Positions 37,788-45,361 of a stretch of 58,962 bases of DNA are shown here, piece by piece (the stretch's first letter is position 1; each line of letters opens with the position of its first letter). The DNA is from CAIQJJ01 sp964606085. GTDB taxonomy: Bacteria > Chloroflexota > Anaerolineae > Anaerolineales > UBA4823. The notes beneath the pieces were generated by a model. It did not search any database. It saw only the letters and a program-made list of their open reading frames with translations, and was not told the DNA's origin. The position numbers and the translations under genes were made by a program. The stretch lies in assembly GCA_964606085.1 (NCBI GenBank), contig CAZSFD010000023.1:1-58962 (forward strand). Direction: 5' to 3'.

Positions 37788-38933
37788 CTACAACGAGCGG
37801 AGCAAATTCAACGCATGGTTGACCGCCCAGCGCGGGGCGTAACTGGGCGGCCCGCCATAGGGGCGGGCAAACTGCTGTGCGCCATCGGGCGTGATCAGCA
37901 CGATAAAGATTTCCTGCTTCTCGGGGCCGGGGTGCAGCAGCACGCCCAGGCCCACCTCGGCGCCGCGGCCCTGGCGGTAGGTTTCGACCAGCTCGCAGAA
38001 ATCGTCAGCCTGGGGGCGTTCGGCCAGGGTTTCGCCGCCGCGGAAAGTTTCGGCGGGGGCGGCGGCCAGTTTGCGCAGCAGTTCGCCGCCCAGCCCGGCT
38101 TCAACGGCGGCCAACGTCCAGGTGCGGCCGGCCAGGGCGGTCAGCGCCGCGCCTTCGAGGGTATCGCCATCGGCCCCGTAGACCCATGCGCCCAATCGCT
38201 GGCGTAAATCGGCTTCGACCGGGGCGATCAGGGCCTCGGCGGCGGCGGGGGAATCGGCTTTGGCGGTGATGCGTACATCCACCTGGCCGGAATGCGCCGC
38301 CAGGCCGACGGTGGGGTTGGCAAGCGCTTCGAGGTCGCCGATCAAATCATCAATGGACGATTCGCCCGCCCCGGCGGTGTGCAGCACACGGGCTTTGATC
38401 ATGCCGCGCAGGTCGAAGCGCTGGCGCAGATAGGGCAGCACGGCATTTTGCAGCAGGTGTTCCATTTCGCTCGGTACGCCAGGCAGTGAGATGACCGCCT
38501 GCATGGGCGTCTCCATGATGAAGCAGGGGGCGGTGCCAACCGGGTTTTCCAGCGGCAGTGATCCTTGCGGGATGTAAGCCTGGCGTTTGTTGTTTTCGGT
38601 GGGCAGGCGGCCATAACGGGCAAAACGGGCGCAGATTTGCGCCCACAATTCGGGGCGGTATTCGGTGGGGACGCCAAAGGCCAGCGCCACGGCCTCGCGG
38701 GTGGGATCATCCACCGTAGGACCGAGGCCGCCCGTGGTAATGATGATTTGGGCGCGTCCGAGGGCTTCGCGGATCAGGCTGGCGATGCGCCCGGCGTTGT
38801 CGCCGACGGTGGAGGTGCGAAACAGGTCTACGCCGAGGTCGCGCAGGTTGCGGGCGATGTAGTGGGAGTTCGTGTCCACGATTTCGCCGAGGAGTAGTTC
38901 GGTACCGATGGCAATAATTTCAGCAGAGGGCAT
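37788..38933 (-). CDS. cinA: CinA-like protein with degenerate C-terminal amidase domain
   Basis: 381 residues from ATG 38933 (AAGGAG 6 nt upstream; a start at 38975 is less likely). The N-terminal MoaB/CinA-type domain is intact: AEIIAIGTELLLGEIVDTNSHYIA, IIITTGGLGPTVDDPTREAVA and SLPGVPSEMEHLL. This domain acts as ADP-ribose pyrophosphatase in CinA proteins. The C-terminal domain (about 265-381) can still be aligned, but the catalytic SCTGG reads GLGGEL (AAVEAGLGGELLRKLA) and the GPDGG loop is lost, so it should not deamidate NMN. The function is supplied by the separate pncC. Confidence 0.88.
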   Translation of the reverse strand: MPSAEIIAIGTELLLGEIVDTNSHYIARNLRDLGVDLFRTSTVGDNAGRIASLIREALGRAQIIITTGGLGPTVDDPTREAVALAFGVPTEYRPELWAQICARFARYGRLPTENNKRQAYIPQGSLPLENPVGTAPCFIMETPMQAVISLPGVPSEMEHLLQNAVLPYLRQRFDLRGMIKARVLHTAGAGESSIDDLIGDLEALANPTVGLAAHSGQVDVRITAKADSPAAAEALIAPVEADLRQRLGAWVYGADGDTLEGAALTALAGRTWTLAAVEAGLGGELLRKLAAAPAETFRGGETLAERPQADDFCELVETYRQGRGAEVGLGVLLHPGPEKQEIFIVLITPDGAQQFARPYGGPPSYAPRWAVNHALNLLRSL

Positions 38934-38960
38934 ATTCGACTCCTTCCATCCGATTTTAGC

Positions 38961-38992
38961 ACAAGACCCCGCCAAAATTGGCGGGGTCTTGT
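38961..38992 (-). terminator. Hairpin between LysM gene and cinA, overlapping the cinA promoter region
   Basis: A 14-bp stem (ACAAGACCCCGCCA and complement) with a four-base loop. On the minus strand it is followed by GCTAAAATC, so terminator and cinA -10 (TAAAAT, 38953-38958) are adjacent. Confidence 0.65.
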
Positions 38993-39029
38993 GTTGATGC
39001 TTTTGGGGGGAATAAGAGCTATGTCGTCA

Positions 39030-39626
39030 TCAAGGAATTTTAATCGTATTCCCGGCAGTCAGCGTATAGGGTTCAGCCAGGCCATTCAGCGCGGCGATCA
39101 TCTGCGGATAAACATCGCCAAAATGGCAGGCAATACTGTAAATGGTGTCGTTGGTCTGTACTTTGTAATCGGCTGGGTGGGCGCGCAGGGAGCGTTCACC
39201 GGGGAATGAGCCAGAGCCCGGAATCTTCAATTCCTGACCCACATAGGTGCGGGATGAACTGGTCAGGCCGTTGAGTTTCAGCAGTTCATCGGGGTTGACA
39301 TCGAAGCGGCGGGCCAGGCAGTAGGGGAACTCGCCTTTTTCCAGCTTATAGGTTGCCGGCCGGGGGGGAATGGTGGGCATTAGCGCGGAGGTGGCCGTCG
39401 GCGGGACGGGGGTCTGCGTCACCGCGGGGACATTGATGGCAACGGCGGTTTGGGTGCCCATATCGCCCATGTTTTGGTCATTAGCATTGGTCGCGCCTGG
39501 CACGGGGGGTTCGGTTGTGGGGTTCGCACCGCCTGGCCCCTGGGAGGCCGACCTTGTGCAGGCTGCTACGGTCAGTGCCAATACCATGATCAGGATGATA
39601 ACGAGAGAACGTTTGGTATTCAACAT
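39030..39626 (-). CDS. LysM-like lipoprotein
   Basis: 198 residues from ATG 39626 with AAGGAG upstream. Lipoprotein signal MLNTKRSLVIILIMVLALTVAAC, then a long Pro/Thr/Ala-rich spacer (about 25-95), then two LysM-like units: YKLEKGEFPYCLARRFDVNPDELLKLNG...GQELKIP and YKVQTNDTIYSIACHFGDVYPQMIAALNG...GNTIKIP. Both units contain one Cys (YCLA, IACH), so a disulphide between them is possible. It should bind cell-wall glycans. Confidence 0.85.
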   Translation of the reverse strand: MLNTKRSLVIILIMVLALTVAACTRSASQGPGGANPTTEPPVPGATNANDQNMGDMGTQTAVAINVPAVTQTPVPPTATSALMPTIPPRPATYKLEKGEFPYCLARRFDVNPDELLKLNGLTSSSRTYVGQELKIPGSGSFPGERSLRAHPADYKVQTNDTIYSIACHFGDVYPQMIAALNGLAEPYTLTAGNTIKIP

Positions 39627-39836
39627 TTCTTTGTCTCCTTCTTCGGAAAAATGGCCCACCTCGGATGCCGAGATGTAACATTTGGGCGATTGGGTTGGCA
39701 CGCACCAGACCAAATTTATAGCTATACGCTATGATACTAGCACAATCCCAAAAACGCGTCAAGCGGGTTACGCCTGAAATTTTGCGTAAAACAAGCCGCT
39801 ATGTTGAGAATGTTGCAAGATTTGGGCCAGCAGCGT

Positions 39837-41756
39837 TCAGAATAAGAAGGTATCTAACACCGACATGACGATGACGAACCCCACAATCAGCAAAATCAAC
39901 ACGCCAAGCGTGCTGGCGACAATCACCCCTGCGCCCGGCGGTTGGCTGGCGCGCACGGCCTCGCCGGAGAGAATTTGCTTGAGCGCTCTGGCGGCCTGTT
40001 GCGCCGCTTCAGGCGTGTGCCACGCCTCGACGCCAGCCCAATGCCACCCGACGGGACAGGCGGGCAGCAGCAATTTGCGCGCCGGGCTGGCCTCGATGGC
40101 TGCCAGCCAGTCTGGCGTTACGCCGCTTGCGGGCCGATAGATTGTCCATGGGAAGACCAGCACCCCCGCGGCGGCGATCTGCGCCGGCAAGGCATCACCG
40201 GGTTCGGCCAGGCTGATGGAGATGCCAGCGATTTCGCGCCGCGCCGCGGCGACGATTGCCGGCGCCCAGCCTTCTGCATCGGGCCACACAAGGACGGGGT
40301 GGGCGGCCCATTGTTCGCTTTGTGCGTGTTGCAAGCGGCGGCTATCGTCTCGGATGATATAGCCGTGGTAGAGCCACACACCCAGGGCCAGCAGCGCAAA
40401 GGCGATGGCCTGGGTCAGTTCGCTGGCAGTGACGGCGCGTTCGCCAAACAGGGTGCTGAGCAGGCGATAGACGATGGTAACGGCGCAGGCCAACATGGTC
40501 ATGGTGGCCGCAAAAATGAACAAATATAAGTAGATGCGCCGTACCACGGAACGGTTTTCATCCATGCCAGGCTCGCCCGTTTGCAAGATGGCGTTTTGTT
40601 GGCTGCGCCAGGGCAAGAACCATACGGGCAGCCCGGCAATCAGCGCGGCGGTGAACCAGGCCAGTTGGTCTTTCAACAAAAAATTGGCTCCCTCGCTCAT
40701 GGCGCGAATCAGCACACTCAGATCACCTCCCACGCCGAGCAAAAACGCTGCCAGGCCGATGCCTGCCACCAGGTAGCGGTACAACCGGCGAATGGCCGCT
40801 TGCTGAGGTTGTTCGGCAACCAGGCGGGCGTCGCGCTGCACCTGAACGGCATGATAGGCCCACAGCACGCTGTGGACGATCACCCACGCCAGCACGCTGC
40901 GCCAATCGCCCTGGGATTGCAGGCCCAACAGGCGGCGCAGCCAGCCAGCCAGCAAGATCGTCAGGTGACTGACCAGGCCGAGCGTGCCAATGAAAACCAC
41001 CGCATACAGGTAAAACTTGCGCACAGCCGAAGCCTTCTCCTCGGCTGTCGGGCCATAGAACAGGCGCTGCGCCCAATTCCAATGAAGGAGCCACAACGGA
41101 ATGCTGACCAGCAGCCAGGAAGCGGAAGCGACAACGGTGCGGAAGGATGGCCCACTGCCGGTCGGTTGGCGGCTGATATTCATCAACAACCACTGCAACA
41201 AATCGGCGCAACTGATAACCAAGGCCAGCAGGCCAATCCCGCTCAAGAACAGGGTGTAAAGCCGCCGCATCAACAAGGTGTTGGGCGGCAGTGCGATCAA
41301 ATGGGCGTCTGTGCGGGCCTGGAGATAGTGATACCCCCACAGCGCTCCCAGGGGCAGCAAGGCTAACAACCCCTGTCCAACCTGGGTGGCATGGGGCAGT
41401 TGATAAGACGACGGCTCGTAGCGCAACAGCAAGTTGAGCAAACCACGCAGCACGCTCTCCACATTGAAGGCCAAGGGCAGTAAAAAGCCTGCCATCATGC
41501 CATACAGATACAGGTGGCGCAAGGCGCTGCTGCGTTCTTCAGCCTCGCGCCCGGCCAGCCGCTGCCCCCACAACCAGTGCGCCAGGTAGAGCGGAAAGCC
41601 GATCAGGATCATCGAAAGTGATAGGGCCACATCTTGCATGGGGACTTTTCCCTGCGTGGTGAGCAAATTGCGCAGCAACGCAATCAGCGCCCACGTAACG
41701 GCTTGCAAGCTGACCGCGCAGACGAGAAAAATGTACCAACGGCGGATGGTGGTCAT
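39837..41756 (-). CDS. Multi-repeat DUF5671 membrane protein
   Basis: 639 residues, strongly hydrophobic with about 14 spans. A unit starting RR(L/I)Y.Y...and ending in LL..LL recurs about six times (near 5, 80, 165, 245, 330 and 405: IRRWYIF, LRHLYLYG, MRRLYTLF, VRKFYLYA, IRRLYRYL, VRRIYLYL). Each has a four-helix periodicity. From about 465 a soluble domain of roughly 130 residues (VLVWPDAEGWAPAIVAAARREIAG) precedes a C-terminal span. Function unknown. GGAGGTGA stands before the ATG. Confidence 0.78.
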   Translation of the reverse strand: MTTIRRWYIFLVCAVSLQAVTWALIALLRNLLTTQGKVPMQDVALSLSMILIGFPLYLAHWLWGQRLAGREAEERSSALRHLYLYGMMAGFLLPLAFNVESVLRGLLNLLLRYEPSSYQLPHATQVGQGLLALLPLGALWGYHYLQARTDAHLIALPPNTLLMRRLYTLFLSGIGLLALVISCADLLQWLLMNISRQPTGSGPSFRTVVASASWLLVSIPLWLLHWNWAQRLFYGPTAEEKASAVRKFYLYAVVFIGTLGLVSHLTILLAGWLRRLLGLQSQGDWRSVLAWVIVHSVLWAYHAVQVQRDARLVAEQPQQAAIRRLYRYLVAGIGLAAFLLGVGGDLSVLIRAMSEGANFLLKDQLAWFTAALIAGLPVWFLPWRSQQNAILQTGEPGMDENRSVVRRIYLYLFIFAATMTMLACAVTIVYRLLSTLFGERAVTASELTQAIAFALLALGVWLYHGYIIRDDSRRLQHAQSEQWAAHPVLVWPDAEGWAPAIVAAARREIAGISISLAEPGDALPAQIAAAGVLVFPWTIYRPASGVTPDWLAAIEASPARKLLLPACPVGWHWAGVEAWHTPEAAQQAARALKQILSGEAVRASQPPGAGVIVASTLGVLILLIVGFVIVMSVLDTFLF

Positions 41757-41775
41757 GGGTCACCTCCAGACAGGT

Positions 41776-42273
41776 CTATGGGCAGTTTTCTGGCGTTTCC
41801 CAGCAGGGCCACCAGAAGGAATAATCGCCGCCGGCGATGCGCCAGGCTTCGCCAGAACGGGTGAGGGTGAAACGCGATGTTTCTGTGTATGTGCCATTAT
41901 CGAACAGGCCGCCGCTGCGGAATTGGGTTAATTCGACGGTGACAACGGCTTCGTGGTCAAACAAAGCAGCCTGGTTCACCATGAAGGCTTTTTGATCGCC
42001 TTCCAACCCAAACTGCCAGGGGTTGGCCGAAATATCGCCGATGAACTGGGTGAGCGTGGGCGGATAGCCCGCCAACGACGGAGACAGGTAGCCGTACGCG
42101 CGGGCGAAATCTTCCTGCTGCAAGGCCAACAGATAGTTGTAGATCACCCCTTCTGGGGTGTGATCTTCCTGATAACCGGGTTGGGGTTGATTCAAAACCA
42201 CAATAAAGGCTACCATCACCAGCAAGATCACCCCCGCGACAATGGCGATCAAAAATTTATCAGCCGATTTCAC
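41776..42273 (-). CDS. Single-span protein with NTF2/DUF4878-like domain
   Basis: 165 residues from GTG 42273 with AGGAGGTG upstream. One N-terminal span (about 8-28, LIAIVAGVILLVMVAFIVVL) is followed by a small alpha+beta domain (TPEGVIYNYLLALQQEDFARAYGYLSPSL...ALFDHEAVVTVELTQF...WRIAGGDYSFWW) resembling the NTF2-like fold of bacterial envelope proteins. It ends 19 nt before the DUF5671 gene start and is probably cotranscribed. Confidence 0.72.
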   Translation of the reverse strand: MKSADKFLIAIVAGVILLVMVAFIVVLNQPQPGYQEDHTPEGVIYNYLLALQQEDFARAYGYLSPSLAGYPPTLTQFIGDISANPWQFGLEGDQKAFMVNQAALFDHEAVVTVELTQFRSGGLFDNGTYTETSRFTLTRSGEAWRIAGGDYSFWWPCWETPENCP

Positions 42274-42303
42274 GATTCCACCTCCTGAAATGCACGAAAA
42301 CCT

Positions 42304-43359
42304 TCAAACGATCACATCATCCAACACCTGGCGCAGCGTAGCCAGGTCGAGGTCTTTCTTATCCAGCAGGGCCATTGCCCCCGATTCCAGGCCCTGGCGG
42401 TGAAATTCGCGGTCTGGGTAAGCGCTGATCAGCAGGATGCGGCTGCGCGGGCAGAGGGCCTTGATACGCCGCACACAGGTGATGCCGTCGCGGTCGCCCA
42501 GCACCACATCTACCAGCGCCAGGTGGATTTCGACGCTTTGGGCAATGCGCACGGCCTCTTGAATGCCCTCGGCCTCGTAGATGGTGGCCTGCGGGTGCAG
42601 CTTGCCGATCATGCGCTGCAGTTGGGTGCGATAACGGGCGTTATCATCTACCACCAGTACAATCATCGTACTGGTATGTGGGCTGGTTTTGACGGGTATT
42701 TCGGCCTGGGCGGCCTCCTGACCGGGGGTGCCGAGGATTTGCGGATAGCGCATCACATAATTGACCGCTTCGAGGCGGCTTTCTACATCCAATTGGCGGT
42801 ACAGGCGGGTCAGGTGATTTTCTACCGTCTTGACGCTCAAGTTCATCTGCTGGGCAATGGTCTGGTTGTCGCAGCCTTGTTGTAGCAGGCGCAGCAGTTC
42901 GCGCTGGCGCGCCGTGAGGGTTGGCACGCCGCCTCCGCCGCTCGTAGGCTGCATCAGCTTGCCGATCAGCGAGCTGGTAATCCAGCGTTCGCCGGCCAGC
43001 ACCCGTTGCAGCGCCAGCTTGAGATCGTTGAGCGGCTGGTCTTTCAGGTGATAGCCATTCACCCCGGCGCCCAGCAGGCCCTGGACGTAGATGCTATCGT
43101 CGTAGGCGCTGACGACGAGGATTTTCAGGGCAGGGTAGTGCGCCCGAATCTGGCGGATGGCCGCGATGGGGTCGAAATCGGGCATGGTCACGTCAATCAG
43201 CAGGCAATCCACCGGCTGACGCGCCAGGGCCGCCAAAACCTGCGGGCCGTCGCCGACTTCATCCACCACCAACAAGCCAGGGATTTCGTCAATCATCTTG
43301 CGAAAACCCGCCCGCACGATAGCGTGGTCATCGGCCAGGAGAATGCGTGTAACGCTCAT
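42304..43359 (-). CDS. Response regulator REC-HTH(LuxR)-REC
   Basis: 351 residues from ATG 43359. REC1 (about 1-120) has all key residues (ILLADDHAIV, LLIDVTMPD, ILVVSAYDD, YHLKDQP). The LuxR/NarL helix-turn-helix (about 145-205, LTARQRELLRLLQQGCDN...SVKTVENHLTRLYRQL) follows, and then a second complete receiver (about 230-350, VLVVDDNARYR, LALVDVVLGDRDG, ALLDKKD). Two receivers flanking one DNA-binding domain is rare. The divergent ABC/histidine-kinase gene with a HisKA_3 domain is the likely phosphodonor, as LuxR-type regulators pair with that class. Confidence 0.9.
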   Translation of the reverse strand: MSVTRILLADDHAIVRAGFRKMIDEIPGLLVVDEVGDGPQVLAALARQPVDCLLIDVTMPDFDPIAAIRQIRAHYPALKILVVSAYDDSIYVQGLLGAGVNGYHLKDQPLNDLKLALQRVLAGERWITSSLIGKLMQPTSGGGGVPTLTARQRELLRLLQQGCDNQTIAQQMNLSVKTVENHLTRLYRQLDVESRLEAVNYVMRYPQILGTPGQEAAQAEIPVKTSPHTSTMIVLVVDDNARYRTQLQRMIGKLHPQATIYEAEGIQEAVRIAQSVEIHLALVDVVLGDRDGITCVRRIKALCPRSRILLISAYPDREFHRQGLESGAMALLDKKDLDLATLRQVLDDVIV

Positions 43360-43365
43360 GGGAGT

Positions 43366-43373
43366 ATTATAAT
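43366..43373. promoter_or_regulatory. Shared symmetric -10 box for divergent leaderless genes
   Basis: The sequence ATTATAAT gives TATAAT on the plus strand (43368-43373, 8 nt before ATG 43382) and TATAAT on the minus strand (43366-43371, 6 nt before ATG 43359). The two start codons are only 22 nt apart, so both mRNAs should be leaderless and transcription from the two directions mutually exclusive. Confidence 0.6.
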
Positions 43374-43381
43374 GCCTCGCC

Positions 43382-44983
43382 ATGAACGCACTTTTACAGG
43401 TGGTTAACCTTTGCAAAACTTTCGGCACGCTGCCGGTGATCCAGCAGGTCAGTTTTGCCGTACATCCCGGCGAAGTGGTGGGGTTGACGGGTAGCATTGG
43501 TTCGGGCAAATCGGTGCTGGTGATGCTGCTTTCGGGCCTCTATGAACCCGACGCAGGGGATATTTTCTTCGACGGGCGGCGGCTGAGCTGGCCGTTTCAT
43601 GCGCAGGCGTTGGGAATCGGCGTTATTCACCAGCGGCCCACGCTGGCCGAACATCTCGACGTGGTCAGCAATATCTTCCTCGGCAACGAAATTGGCTGGC
43701 CGGCCAGTTTGGGCTGGCTGCGCATGCTCGATTCCAACGAAATGGCGCGCCAGGCCGACCTGCTGCTGACCCAGCTTGGCATCCAGGTGACTTCGTTGTA
43801 TGAAAAAGTATCAAACCTTTCGGGCGAGCAGCGCCAGATGATCGCCATCGCCCGCGTGTTTACCTACCCGGCGCGCCTGATCGTCATTGACGAACCCACC
43901 GTTTCCCTGAGCTATCCTTATCAACAGCGCTTACTCAGCCAGATCGAAACCTGGCGCAAACAGGGCGTAGCGGTGCTGTTCAGCAGCAACAACCTCGATC
44001 ACATCTTCGCCGTCACCGACCGCGTTCTGGTGCTGCACCAGGGACGCAAAGTGGCCGATCTGCGCACCGATGAGACCAACCGGGAGGCCATCGTCAGCCT
44101 GCTGGTGGGCGCAACAGACTTCACTCGCCTGACGCCCGCCGTGTGGGATTTCGACAGTTACGACCGCATCCGCGAAAACGCCGAAAAGCTGCGCTTCCAC
44201 CAAATGCTGCTCGAAAAAGACCTGGCCGCCGAAGACATGCTCAACCGCCAACTGACCGGCCAACTGGCCGAACAGGTGCAGACGCTCGACCGCCTCAACC
44301 TGGCCCTGCAAGATGCCCAACGCCGCCTGCTCTCTGAACGCGAACAAGAGCGCAAACACTTGGCCCGCGAACTGCACGATCAGATCATCCAGGATTTGCT
44401 CAGCGTTAATTACGAACTGGAAGAAATGGAAACCGACCTGCCCGGCGCGGTGGGCGATCACCTGGCCGACGTGCGCCAGGGCATTCGTGAACTGGTTGAC
44501 AACTTGCGGCGCATCTGTGGCAGCCTGCGCCCGCCAACGATTGACAGCCTCGGCCTGGGGGCAGCCATCCAATCCTACAGCCGCGATTGGTCGGCCCGCA
44601 CGGGCATTCAGGCGCTGGTAGAAATTGACGCCAACCTGGGCCGTTTGCCAGAGGCGCTGGAATTATCGCTTTATCGCATTGTGCAAGAGGGGCTGAGTAA
44701 CGTCTGGCGGCATTCTCAGGCCACACGGGTCACCGTTACTTTGCGCCACCCCACGCCGCGCAGTCTGCTCGTCTCGCTGGAAGATGATGGCGTAGGGTTG
44801 AATGAAAACTTTGATCTGGCGAGCCTGGCCGCGCAAGGTCATTATGGCCTGATGGGGATCAGCGAACGCGTGGCGCTGTTGAGCGGGCGCTTTCGTTTGC
44901 AGCGCTCTGCCTCGGGTGGGGCGCTCATGGTGGTGGAAATTCCGCATCCGCGTGTAGAAACCCCCACCGAAGTAGCCGACTGA
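43382..44983 (+). CDS. Fusion of sugar-type ABC ATPase domain with HisKA_3 histidine kinase
   Basis: 533 residues. Residues 1-240 are an ABC ATPase like the first half of XylG/MglA/GguA: Walker A GSIGSGKS (37-44), Q-loop VIHQRP, signature LSGEQRQ, Walker B LIVIDEPT; the switch-loop His is Asn (FSSNNLDH). A coiled coil (about 265-325) leads to a NarX/DegS-type kinase: ARELHDQIIQDLL (His332), EGLSNVWRHSQAT, DDGVGL, GHYGLMGISER. It lacks spans and any other sensor, so the ABC module is the probable input, perhaps by docking on a sugar permease. It is divergent to the REC-HTH-REC gene and is followed by the ChvE/GguAB-like transporter. The single ABC domain and the altered switch His suggest a sensor rather than a transport motor. 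Confidence 0.9.
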   Translation: MNALLQVVNLCKTFGTLPVIQQVSFAVHPGEVVGLTGSIGSGKSVLVMLLSGLYEPDAGDIFFDGRRLSWPFHAQALGIGVIHQRPTLAEHLDVVSNIFLGNEIGWPASLGWLRMLDSNEMARQADLLLTQLGIQVTSLYEKVSNLSGEQRQMIAIARVFTYPARLIVIDEPTVSLSYPYQQRLLSQIETWRKQGVAVLFSSNNLDHIFAVTDRVLVLHQGRKVADLRTDETNREAIVSLLVGATDFTRLTPAVWDFDSYDRIRENAEKLRFHQMLLEKDLAAEDMLNRQLTGQLAEQVQTLDRLNLALQDAQRRLLSEREQERKHLARELHDQIIQDLLSVNYELEEMETDLPGAVGDHLADVRQGIRELVDNLRRICGSLRPPTIDSLGLGAAIQSYSRDWSARTGIQALVEIDANLGRLPEALELSLYRIVQEGLSNVWRHSQATRVTVTLRHPTPRSLLVSLEDDGVGLNENFDLASLAAQGHYGLMGISERVALLSGRFRLQRSASGGALMVVEIPHPRVETPTEVAD

Positions 44984-45361
44984 ATTGGGCAGCGCATGAA
45001 TTGGGCGTGTTTCATTTCTGTTGGGCTGCTGGTTTCGACTGCGAACGAAGTTCGCCATCAACCAGCGTCGGTTGAGCTTGTCGAAACCGATTTTCAACTC
45101 AAATGGAATGCACCCAAATGAATTTCGCCACCCAATAGCGCTTACGAAAATTCACATCAAAACGAAAATAGGGGGAATCCCCCTATGGCAGCGGGGGGAG
45201 CGTTGATGACTTTGGCTTAAGATTTTGTTAAACTGATCAGAGTAAATTGGGAACCTGGTGTCTTAGGCTCAGGAGGTGTTCCGGCTGCGATAGTGTCTAT
45301 TTGTTTCCTCACCTGATATTCACCCATTTGTTTCACTTACCCAACTTAAGGAGAAAAGAAA
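44984..45361. other. 378-nt intergenic region with REP-like unit and palindrome
   Basis: It holds a REP-like unit (45031-45088) and a small palindrome (45168-45186, ATAGGGGG with three-base loop) which may terminate the kinase gene. The binding-protein ribosome site AAGGAG is at the end. No convincing promoter is visible, and I see no small gene. Confidence 0.5.
45031..45088. repeat. REP-like inverted unit (GGTTTCGAC...GTCGAAACC)
   Basis: The outer arms GGTTTCGAC and GTCGAAACC enclose a small hairpin (GCGAAC/GTTCGC) and the motif GGTTGAGCTTGTCG. Related motifs recur at 50718-50790, 51806-51829 and 57960-58000. Confidence 0.7.
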
